From an uncultured Clostridia bacterium (GTDB lineage: Bacteria; Bacillota; Clostridia; TANB77; CAG-508), in contig CANPWU010000011.1 in the NCBI GenBank assembly GCA_947584805.1, forward strand, positions 1-38,992: a DNA stretch of 38,992 bases. The letters are read 5' to 3'. Shown here piece by piece: positions 29,453 through 36,847 of the stretch (position 1 is its first letter; each line of letters begins with the position of its first letter). Both the position numbers and the translations under genes were made by a program. Under the pieces are notes generated by a model. The model searched no databases and was not told where the DNA came from. It worked only from the letters and a program-made list of their open reading frames with translations.

Positions 29453-29481
29453 TTGCAATTTATTCATTTTAATGTTATATT
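29453..29481 (+). promoter_or_regulatory. Promoter for the HD-GYP gene
   Basis: TTGCAA (29453-29458) and TATATT (29476-29481) with a 17-base spacer. The rest of the 29158-29506 gap holds the TA promoter, the 51-bp repeat and the Spo0A boxes. Confidence 0.55.
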
Positions 29482-29506
29482 ATATATATGAACAAATGAG
29501 AAAGGA

Positions 29507-30476
29507 GTGTATGGTTTTTATCATACAAATAAATATATGTTTAAGCAAGATATTGAATTTTATAACCCTACTACTTTAAAATCATATAATCTAGATAAAT
29601 CAATGAGATATCAATTGGATATGTTAGAAAATCTAGACATTTTGACTCGAAAACATAGCGAAAATGTTGCGAATCTAACATGTAGAATTTGTAATCATTT
29701 ACATACTTCTAAATCTTTCACGATTTATGCTACAATTTGTGCATATTTACATGATATTGGTAAATCTTTTATTCCTCGTGAAATATTAACAAAACCAACA
29801 CTTCTTACAGAAGAAGAATATGAAATAATGAAAACTCACACAACCATTGGATATAACATTTGTATGAAGGATTTAAAGCTTCGTCCTTATGCTGGAGGTC
29901 CTTTATATCATCATGAATGTTTAAATGGTACTCGGTTATCCAAACGCTTTAACAAAAAAAGATATACCATACTATGCTCAAATTATTCATATTGCAGATG
30001 TATTTGATGCACTAGTAACTAAAAGACATTATACAACTCACGTAAACATTTCAGAAACACTAAAGCTTCTTATAAAAGATGCTACACCATCTCGTGAAAC
30101 CGTAGCCTTAGATGTACTAAACTCATATTCTAAATTAGGGAAAATAAATTCTAAAATATTGAAAGTATTGTTTAAAGTAGTTATAGAAGATACTTTATAT
30201 GAGATAAGTGGAGTAATGTATTATGTTGATTATTTAAAAGAGCAAATCAAAAGATTGAATAAAATTCAAAAGTTTGAAGAGAAGATGAACAAGGCTAAAA
30301 ATCAAAAAGATAAGGATTATTATAAAGAATATATGAAACTATTATTTGTTACTGGTGAAAATTATGATAATTATAAGCAAATTACAAAAGAGTATGAACA
30401 AGCTTTAAAAGAAAAAGAAGATTTAATAAGACAATTGCAAGTAGAAATTGATATTATAAAGGCTTTAAAAGCTTAA
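29507..30476 (+). CDS. HD-GYP phosphodiesterase, one CGG shift inside the GYP motif
   Basis: A probable cyclic-di-GMP phosphodiesterase of 322 residues after dropping the C at 29933-29935. That restores HHECLNGTGYPNAL (Gly143), the GYP motif itself; the next motif QIIHIADVFDAL follows in frame. Before it come RKHSENVANL and YLHDIGKSF, the HD metal ligands. The C-terminal 110 residues are a charged coiled coil (KIQKFEEKMNKAKNQ...). The start is uncertain: GTG at 29507 abuts AAAGGAG, and ATG at 29537 has no ribosome site. Upstream Spo0A boxes suggest control at the sporulation/motility decision. Confidence 0.88.
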
Positions 30477-30489
30477 GCAAACAATTTTT

Positions 30490-30521
30490 AAAGGGTTCCA
30501 AGATATAGGGAACCCTTTTTT
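30490..30521. terminator. Bidirectional terminator between HD-GYP and MazF
   Basis: AAAGGGTTCC pairs with GGGAACCCTTT around an eight-base loop, followed by a T-run. It overlaps the restored end of the mazF frame. Confidence 0.85.
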
Positions 30522-30871
30522 ATTCTTCTAGTCCAAAGCTAACTCCGAATTGCATTATTTATCTTATTTATTATTTCTCCATCGTCAATATGTCCTATTC
30601 TTTCTTTTAATCTGCTTTTATCAATTGTTCTGATTTGCTCTGCAAGAACTATAGAATCTGATTTTAATCCGTTATTTTGTGATCCTATTTCTATATGAGT
30701 AGGAAGTTTTGTCTTTCCTGTTTGTGAGGTTATTGCTGCAGCAATAACAGTTGGACTATATTTATTTCCTGTATCATTTTGTACTATTAATACTGGCCTT
30801 ATACCTCCCTGCTCTGACCCAACTACTGGACTTAAATCTGCATAAAACATATCTCCTCTTCTTATTACCAT
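30520..30871 (-). CDS. ndoA: MazF/EndoA-type mRNA interferase, one CGG shift near the C-terminus
   Basis: A 116-residue endoribonuclease toxin of the PemK/MazF fold, the length of B. subtilis EndoA. VIRRGDMFYADLSPVVGSEQGG and PVLIVQNDTGNKYSPTVI are family signatures. The conventional frame ends RS at 30539. Dropping the C at 30547-30545 (Gly109) gives AIGVSFGLEE, matching the usual helical end of the family. No antitoxin gene lies beside it, since only 92 bases separate it from the GerS-like gene. In relatives an alr and antitoxin gene often precede it. Confidence 0.9.
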
Positions 30872-30963
30872 ATTATTTCACTCCTACTATTGCATATATT
30901 TTCAGATATATTTTAACTATTAGTTTGAGATATTTTATCATAAAATAAGTCACGATTTTTTGT

Positions 30964-31554
30964 TTAATTTACTTTTATCTCGTTATATAATATGTAAACC
31001 GTAATTTCTTTGTTACTGTCTAAAATCTCCATTTTCGTAGGTAATTTGCTATTTTTATTTAAATATAGTTTTTGATATGTTTGATATCTATTTACATTTA
31101 TTTTAGTTTTCATTATTATTTCATTTTCTGTTTCTTCTGTTTCACTTTCTATTCCATTTTTATAATAATTTATAAAACTAATTAAACTTAATGTTGAAAA
31201 CTTTCCATTAAAATTTTCATATTCCATTTTGATATCTAATAAACTATTTTCTATCTCTGTATTTTCTCCATCACATTTAATAGTAAGTCCTTTTATATTA
31301 TTGGGTTCTAATACTTCCATTTCAAATATATTAGGTTTTATATATTTTTGTTTCATTAAATATTTATTTATATTTTTGTTACTGTGAACTTCTACTGTTA
31401 CTTCGGCTTCATATGAGCTAATATTTAAAATATCAATATTATCTGATTTACTTATATTATTGCCCCATTTTATATTTTTATATTCAAATTTTATAAAAAT
31501 AAATATTAAAATAAAAATTATAATTAAAAAAAATATTAGCAATTTTTTCTTCAC
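30964..31554 (-). CDS. LolA-fold protein, GerS-like
   Basis: 196 residues with an N-terminal membrane anchor (LLIFFLIIIFILIFIFI). A beta-rich domain follows with the LolA-like pattern YLMKQKYIKPNIFEMEV, then GLTIKCDGENTEIEN. There is no lipobox cysteine, so it seems anchored by the helix rather than by lipid. In Clostridioides difficile the germination lipoprotein GerS of this fold is encoded near alanine racemase. The neighbouring MazF fits that neighbourhood although alr is absent. The role in spore germination is inferred. Confidence 0.65.
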   Translation of the reverse strand: MKKKLLIFFLIIIFILIFIFIKFEYKNIKWGNNISKSDNIDILNISSYEAEVTVEVHSNKNINKYLMKQKYIKPNIFEMEVLEPNNIKGLTIKCDGENTEIENSLLDIKMEYENFNGKFSTLSLISFINYYKNGIESETEETENEIIMKTKINVNRYQTYQKLYLNKNSKLPTKMEILDSNKEITVYILYNEIKVN

Positions 31555-31580
31555 TAAATACCTTCACTCCTTAAAACAAA

Positions 31581-31609
31581 AAAGTAGAAAGAGATAACTC
31601 TTTCTACTT
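31581..31609 (-). terminator. Terminator of dus
   Basis: AAGTAGAAAGAG pairs with CTCTTTCTACTT around ATAA. A T-run on the minus strand follows, just past the dus stop. Confidence 0.85.
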
Positions 31610-31615
31610 ATATAT

Positions 31616-32590
31616 TCATAAATTTTTAAAGTATTCAGTTAAAACATTTATAAGTTCTTTCTTGCTTTCTAAGGTGTTTATATAATTTCTAATCACACTA
31701 CTATTTTTTAGTCCTTTTGTATAATATGCTAAGTGTTTCCTCATCTCTCGAATGCCAGTATACTCACCTTTTTCTTCTACTTCATATTCTATGTGCTTTA
31801 TCATTGTATTTAAAAGTTCTTCATCTTTTACCTCATACTTTTTTCCAGTATTTAGATATTGAATTACACTCTTAAATATAAATGGATTTCCGAATTGCAG
31901 ATCTTGCAATCATTATGCCGTCAGCAGATGTATATTCAAACATTCTTAAAGCATCTTCTTCACATTTTATATTTCCATTCCCTATAACTGGTATTTTTAA
32001 AATTTGCTTTAATCTTTTTATACTATCTAAATCACATTCTCCACTAAAATATTCTTCTCTAGTTCTTCCGATGAAGAGTAATTGCTTGAATTCCGAACAT
32101 TTTCTAGTTTTTTGGCAAGTTCTTCATAAACAATATTATTTTTATCCCATCCTTTTCTGAGCTTAACTGTAACTGGCTTCTTTGTAGAAGCTACCACCTC
32201 TTTTGCAATTTCTATTGCTAAATCTGTATTTAATAAGAGTTTGCTTCCGTCTCCATTTTTTACAACTTTTGGTGCTGGGCATCCCATATTTATATCAATA
32301 ATATCTGCAATCTGTTCTACTGCTTTAGTTCCTGCTCTCATAGCATCTACATCACTTCCAAAAATTTGCACAATTAACGGTTTTTCTTCTTTAATTGTTT
32401 TCAAAAGTAATTTTGTTTTTTCATCACCATACATTAGTGCTTTGCTACTCACCATCTCTGTACATACAGCTCCTGCTCCGTAGGCTTTGCAAATTCTTCT
32501 GAAGCTTAGATCTGTTATTCCTGCCATTGGTGCAAGTATTATATTATTTTCTAGTTCAATATCTCCTATTTTTAGTTTGTGCACATTCAT
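31616..32590 (-). CDS. dus: tRNA-dihydrouridine synthase, three CGG shifts
   Basis: An FMN-dependent TIM-barrel enzyme of 323 residues that reduces uridines in tRNA D-loops. Three C bases are dropped: 32095-32093 (ENVGIQAIT, Gly166), 32070-32068 (TLHGRTREEY, Gly174) and 31892-31890 (SAIGNPFIF, Gly233). The TLHGRTR and GIMIARSAIGNP motifs that bind FMN and RNA exist only in the shifted frame. LAPMAGITDLSFR (N-terminal), the catalytic DINMGCPAPKV and KLRKGWD lie before the shifts. GAC GGC within SADGIM is read normally. It follows rodA by 11 bases with an AGAGGG site. Confidence 0.93.
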
Positions 32591-32601
32591 TCTTTTCCCT
32601 C

Positions 32602-33715
32602 TTAGTCTATAAAAATTGCTTTTTTCCTTCTTACACTTATGTTTAATAATAATCCTATGCAAATAAAATTTGTAATAAGTGAACTTCCTCCATAACTTAC
32701 AAAAGGAAGTGGTACTCCAGTAATTGGAAGTAATCCCATAGTCATCCCAATATTCTCTAACATATGGAATGTAAGTATTCCTGCAATACCTATTGCAATG
32801 TATCCGTCCGCATATCATCTTTAGCTGTTTTTGCAACATATATTGCTTTTGTAATCATTACCACATATAAAACCACTACAACTGCTGCAATAACAAATCC
32901 CATTTCTTCCCCTATAACTGAGAATATAAAGTCAGTTGCCTTTGGATAAAGATAACCGAAGTTGAGTTTGGTTTCCTTTTAATATTCCCATTCCAAGTAA
33001 TTTTCCTGAACCTATTGCAATTTTCGATTGTATTAAATTATAACCTGCACCTCTTGGATCAAGTTCAGGATTTAAAAATACATCTATTCTAGATTTTGCA
33101 TGTTCTGGTAATATATAAAAATATAATAATGGTACTAATATAATTATAATTGTAAATACAACTATTATATATTTTTTATCTATTCCTGATGCAAAAAGCA
33201 TAAATGCTACACCAAAAACAAAAGCAGCAACGGTTCCGATAATCTGGCTCAATTACTATAAGTAGCATAGGTATTCCTGCGCTTAAAAGGACTATTCCTA
33301 ATTTCCAAATTTTATTTATTTCTGTTTTTCCATCTTTTTGAAACTTAGTTATAATATATGCTAAAAAAACTATTAAAATTATTTTTGCAAACTCACTAGG
33401 TTGAAAATTTATTGTTTCTGTTATTTGGTACCAACTTGTTGCACCATTTATTGGCTCTGTAAACAATACTCCTATGAGTGCTATTATGGCAATTCCATAT
33501 AGCACTGGTGATATTTTCCCAATAAAATTATAATCTACAACTATTGAAGCTATCATAATAGGTATACTTATCAAAGCCCACAATATTTGCTTGCTAAATT
33601 CTTCATATTCATCATCTTGTGTTGCTGAAAAAAGTGCTACAAGACCTATGCATAGCAAAATTATTGAGCATATAAGTATACCCCACTCTAAATTTTTTAA
33701 TGTTTTTTTATTCAT
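32602..33715 (-). CDS. rodA: Rod-shape SEDS glycosyltransferase RodA, four CGG shifts
   Basis: A polytopic peptidoglycan polymerase of 369 residues after dropping four C bases. Sites: 33238-33236 (EPDYGTVAAF, Gly160), 32958-32956 (QTQLGYLYP, Gly253), and an adjacent pair 32810-32808 and 32806-32804 (DDMGGYIAIGI, Gly302-Gly303). The family motifs [27 protein letters not shown] and [14 protein letters not shown] then lie in one frame. Conventional reading gives only two fragments and loses the C-terminal third. It follows minE by 22 bases, a common clostridial order. The paired site is read as C-GGA-C-GGA with no room for recovery between shifts. Confidence 0.93.
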
Positions 33716-33737
33716 TAATAAACCCTCTTAAATCTTA

Positions 33738-34271
33738 TTAATTTTGTCCAGCTGTTTCCTCTACTTTTTCTGAAACTTCTTCTTGAATAGGTTCATTTGT
33801 ATCTTTTGATTTTTCTTCATTTTCACTTTCTGCTATTTCATCAGTTGTTTCTTCTTCAATTTTTTCTTCTTGTAAATCATTATCATCTATAATTTCTTCA
33901 GGTTTTTCTTCTTGCTCTTTATTTTCTTCGTTCTTTTCTGCTTCCTTTTTTCTTTCTACTAATACTTCATTTCTTATATTTAATATAGGAATATTAGCAT
34001 ATAAAGCAGGTGCTCCATTTGTTCCATCTTCATTTTGTTTGCTAGTCATTCTAACATCAATCTCTGATTCATCCACATCTACATATTTTTTTATTACTTC
34101 TATTATTTCTTTTCTCATTAAATCCAAAAAGTCTGCAGATACATTAGCTCTATCTTGCATTAGAACTAAATGCAATCTTTCTTTTGCAGCATATTTTGAA
34201 GAATTTGTTTTTTTATTTGATTTATCTGATTTACCTAAATTTTTAAAAAAGTTTATAATGTTTTCAAACAT
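33738..34271 (-). CDS. minE: Cell-division topological factor MinE with acidic C-terminal extension
   Basis: A MinE domain (about residues 1-95) with the N-terminal membrane helix FENIINFFKN, RLHLVLMQDRANVSADFL and the C-terminal anti-MinC-type core (EIDVRMTSKQN). It drives MinD ATP hydrolysis and pole-to-pole oscillation. About 80 extra residues follow, almost entirely Glu/Asp/Lys/Asn, probably disordered; the ordinary family is about 90 residues. The start is the ATG at 34271 behind GGTGG rather than the upstream ATG. It lies 27 bases after minD. Confidence 0.88.
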   Translation of the reverse strand: MFENIINFFKNLGKSDKSNKKTNSSKYAAKERLHLVLMQDRANVSADFLDLMRKEIIEVIKKYVDVDESEIDVRMTSKQNEDGTNGAPALYANIPILNIRNEVLVERKKEAEKNEENKEQEEKPEEIIDDNDLQEEKIEEETTDEIAESENEEKSKDTNEPIQEEVSEKVEETAGQN

Positions 34272-34298
34272 GTTAATTCCACCCATCTATTGTTTTTT

Positions 34299-35093
34299 CT
34301 ATTTTCTACTAAATATACTTCTAATTTTTGCAAATAAACCTTTATCTCTTCCTGGTATTGTAACTTCAATATTTTCTCCAAGTATTCTTTTGGCAATTTC
34401 TCTATATGCTTTTCCTGAAGGTGCCTTTTTATTTGATATTACAGGTTCTCCTTTATTTGTTTGTGTAATTATGTATTCATCATCTGGAACAACTCCTGTA
34501 AGTTCTATTGAAAGAAGATCAACAATGTCTTCTACATCCATCATTTCACCTTTTTTTACCATGTTAGGTCTTAATCTATTTATAACAAGTTCTGAATTTT
34601 TAAGGTCTGATGCTTCAAGTAGTCCTATTATTCTATCTGCATCTCTTATAGCTGATATCTCAGCAGTTGTAACAACAATTGCCCTATCTGCACCTGCTAC
34701 TGCATTTTTAAATCCTTGCTCAATTCCTGCTGGACAATCTATTAATATATAATCAAAATTTTCTTTTAGTTCTTTTGTAAGTTCTCTCATTTGTTCTTCA
34801 TTTACAGCACTTTTATCTCTAGTTTGTGCTGCAGGTAATAAAAATAATTCATTATAACGCTTATCTTTAATTAAAGCTTGTCTTAATTTACATCTTCCTT
34901 CAACAACGTCTACAATATCATATACTATTCTGTTTTCTAGTCCCATAACAACATCAAGATTTCTAAGTCCTATATCTGTATCCACTAATGCTACTTTTTT
35001 ACCTTCTAATGCTAAAGATGCACCTAAATTTGCTGTTGTTGTTGTCTTTCCAACTCCTCCTTTTCCAGATGTTATTACTATAACTTCTCCCAT
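34299..35093 (-). CDS. minD: Septum-site ATPase MinD
   Basis: A 264-residue ParA-type ATPase with deviant Walker A GKGGVGKTTTTANLG at residue 10. Switch regions are DTDIGLRNLDVVMGLE and LIDCPAGIEQGF. The C-terminal amphipathic membrane-targeting helix is LFAKIRSIFSRK. It recruits MinC and MinE to place the septum. minC is not next to it; the upstream gap holds only a pseudogene scrap. Its ribosome site follows a 12-base palindrome. Confidence 0.96.
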   Translation of the reverse strand: MGEVIVITSGKGGVGKTTTTANLGASLALEGKKVALVDTDIGLRNLDVVMGLENRIVYDIVDVVEGRCKLRQALIKDKRYNELFLLPAAQTRDKSAVNEEQMRELTKELKENFDYILIDCPAGIEQGFKNAVAGADRAIVVTTAEISAIRDADRIIGLLEASDLKNSELVINRLRPNMVKKGEMMDVEDIVDLLSIELTGVVPDDEYIITQTNKGEPVISNKKAPSGKAYREIAKRILGENIEVTIPGRDKGLFAKIRSIFSRK

Positions 35094-35111
35094 TGTTATT
35101 TCTCCCTCCTA

Positions 35112-35123
35112 GGCAAATTTGCC
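35112..35123. promoter_or_regulatory. Perfect palindrome at the minD ribosome site
   Basis: GGCAAATTTGCC lies immediately upstream of the AGGAGGGAG ribosome site of minD. It could be an operator or a leader hairpin. Confidence 0.35.
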
Positions 35124-35151
35124 GTTTATAACTTTTCTCTCTTTGATTAAA

Positions 35152-35196
35152 AAAAGCAAAATATATTAATAGTATATAACTTCTATTTTTGCTTTT
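35152..35196 (-). terminator. Hairpin upstream of minD
   Basis: AAAAGCAAAATA pairs with its complement near 35184-35196 with one bulge. T-rich sequence follows on the minus strand, so it may end transcription from mtnN before minD. Confidence 0.5.
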
Positions 35197-35228
35197 CTTT
35201 ACATATCTTTAATACATTTTACTTTTGT

Positions 35229-35380
35229 TTATTTAAATATTTTCTTCTGTTTTTGCAATAAACGGTCATGTATATCGTCTATATTTTCTACATTTTTAGC
35301 ATAAATATCTTTTATTATTCGCTCTATGCCTGTAAAGCTATAACTTGATAATTTGTACTTGTCCAATATAAATTTATATT
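35229..35380 (-). pseudogene. Remnant of a paralogue of the pilin-like gene
   Basis: The minus strand reads LYWTSTNYQVIALQ, then after a frame break GIERIIKDIYAKNVENIDDI and a stop at 35231-35229. This parallels residues 55-90 of the protein at 15135-16359 (LYWKSSNYQISVLQ, then SEQIIKDIYGEDVSKIDE). The break is not of the C-GGN type and no N-terminus or start is present, so it is a true remnant and shows what ordinary decay looks like here. The rest of 35094-35494 is AT-rich and otherwise empty. Confidence 0.65.
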
Positions 35381-35494
35381 TTTATTATATGCTATATATT
35401 GTTTTTATTCAAGTTTTTTTGAATATTTTTTTTAAAATTTTTCTGTTTTTTTATAACAAAATTTTTAAATTAGTATTAATGAAAATTACTATAA

Positions 35495-36205
35495 TCACAA
35501 TTCTTTAATTATCTTTTCTACTACTTGTTGTACTTTTGTACTTACACTAAGTTCATATTCTTCTCCTAATATCTCATTATCTGATATTCCTTTAATAGCA
35601 ACTACTGGAATTTCCATCATATTTGCGATTGTATATATTGCAACACTTTCCATATCTTCACAAATTGTTTGATATCTATTACATAAATACTCAATTCGAT
35701 TTGGATCTTTGTTCCAAATATCTCCACTTGCAATTATTCCAAAATGTAACTTTTCATCTTTTAAATTTTCTCTTATTTTCTCTAATAATTCTTGATTCGC
35801 CTTTTGAGTAATTAGTCTACTATCTTCTCCATGTAAAAATGTTGTAATTTCATAATCCTCCATAGTATTTCCTGGTCCTATATATTCCATAGAAGTTATA
35901 TTTATTGCTTCTGTTCCGATTATAATATCACCTTTATGTATATTTTTAAGAAGAGAGCCCGCAACTCCTTCATTTATAATTAAATCCGGATTATATTTTT
36001 CTATTCCAATTGCAACCCCTGCTGAGGCATTTATTAAACCTATATTTGATACGCAAAGTACAATTTTCTTTTCACCTATATTTCCTTCATAAAAAACAAA
36101 ACCATTGTGCTTTGTTTTTATTAAATTCTCTAATCTACTTTCTAAATAATCTAATTCTACATCTTCCATTGCAGCAACTATTAATATTGTTTTTTTACTT
36201 TTCAT
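35495..36205 (-). CDS. mtnN: 5'-methylthioadenosine/S-adenosylhomocysteine nucleosidase
   Basis: A 236-residue purine nucleosidase of the PNP/MTAN fold that removes adenine from MTA and SAH. VAAMEDVELDYL near the start carries the first catalytic glutamate region. NEGVAGSL, CEDMESVAIYTIANM (substrate-binding Met-Glu) and the catalytic Asp in GISDNEI are all present. Transcribed alone. The frame is intact and ATC GGA is read normally. Confidence 0.9.
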   Translation of the reverse strand: MKSKKTILIVAAMEDVELDYLESRLENLIKTKHNGFVFYEGNIGEKKIVLCVSNIGLINASAGVAIGIEKYNPDLIINEGVAGSLLKNIHKGDIIIGTEAINITSMEYIGPGNTMEDYEITTFLHGEDSRLITQKANQELLEKIRENLKDEKLHFGIIASGDIWNKDPNRIEYLCNRYQTICEDMESVAIYTIANMMEIPVVAIKGISDNEILGEEYELSVSTKVQQVVEKIIKEL

Positions 36206-36319
36206 ATATTCTTATACCCTTTATCTCTTTATAATTTATAATTATACTAATAAATTTGCTTTTTTGCAATATTACATTTAACAATTAATAAAATAATTGC
36301 AATATATTTTATCATTTTC

Positions 36320-36348
36320 TTGATTTTTATTTTCTCTTTTAGTATAAT
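36320..36348 (+). promoter_or_regulatory. Promoter for the orphan gene at 36432
   Basis: TTGATT and TATAAT with a 17-base spacer. The leader of about 75 bases could form small CTGG/CCAG or TATCC/GGATA hairpins before the GGAGG site. Confidence 0.55.
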
Positions 36349-36431
36349 ACATATATTCTCTTCTGGTATATCCTCTTTTCCAGCATCTGGATAACTCGAA
36401 GAAATAAAAAGATTTTTTTGGAGGATTACTT

Positions 36432-36665
36432 ATGGCAAAAACTACTTTAAAGCCTTGGAGTGGGGCGAAAACTTTGGTGGAAATAGAATCTGCCGAAGTT
36501 CTCTCTGAAGAAGAAAAAGAAGAAGTTGAAAAAGGAATTCGGATAGCTTTTTCTTGGTGTGTTGCAGGTGAATGGCGGCCTTCTCTTTCTGAGATTCAGC
36601 AGGCCATTGAAAACAATTTTCAAGTTGCTCTTGCCAATAAGCTTATCAGCATGAAATATTGCTGA
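36432..36665 (+). CDS. Orphan small protein, probably acquired, with two CGG codons
   Basis: A 77-residue soluble protein I do not recognise, acidic in the middle (EVLSEEEKEEVEKGI). It has its own promoter, a strong GGAGG site and a terminator, and is richer in G+C than its neighbours. Two in-frame CGG codons, 36540-36542 (after ATT) and 36576-36578 (after TGG), read sensibly as Arg (GIRIAFSW, EWRPSL). Under the shift rule the first would give GGA then TAG, cutting it to 37 residues. As with the gene at 246-602, the shift would run straight into TAG. Confidence 0.6.
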   Translation: MAKTTLKPWSGAKTLVEIESAEVLSEEEKEEVEKGIRIAFSWCVAGEWRPSLSEIQQAIENNFQVALANKLISMKYC

Positions 36666-36670
36666 TAGTA

Positions 36671-36710
36671 AAAACTTGGGTATATGTTTTAAATCATATA
36701 CCCAAGTTTT
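36671..36710 (+). terminator. Terminator of the orphan gene at 36432
   Basis: A 16-bp perfect stem (AAAACTTGGGTATATG and its complement) with an eight-base loop, ending in T's. Confidence 0.9.
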
Positions 36711-36748
36711 AATTTAATATATCCTTTTCATTTGTAATATTCTTTTTA

Positions 36749-36777
36749 TTGATAAAACAATAAAAGTATGATATTAT
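36749..36777 (+). promoter_or_regulatory. Promoter for the HD-domain gene
   Basis: TTGATA (36749-36754) and TATTAT (36772-36777) with a 17-base spacer. Confidence 0.5.
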
Positions 36778-36847
36778 TTCAGAGTCAGATGAGAAATCAT
36801 TTTTTATTATAAATAATTAAAAGTGTAGAAAGGATAAATTATTAAAA

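Noticed and set aside
29310-29579. Plus-strand ORF overlapping the HD-GYP start
   Set aside because: It crosses the Spo0A boxes and promoter and shows no protein-like composition.
4478-33715. The split genes are ordinary pseudogenes
   Set aside because: All 27 breaks are the same one-base C before GGN, motifs are perfect after correction, no other stops or deletions occur, and essential genes are affected.
4478-33715. The extra C bases are sequencing or assembly errors
   Set aside because: Not fully excluded without reads. But errors would not respect reading frame: GG also occurs in Trp and AGG codons and across codon boundaries, where no insertion is seen, and the inserted base is always C giving in-frame CGG. 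I treat this as the main alternative to test.
4478-33715. CGG simply reassigned to another amino acid
   Set aside because: A triplet reassignment keeps the frame; here the downstream protein is only in frame if one base is skipped.
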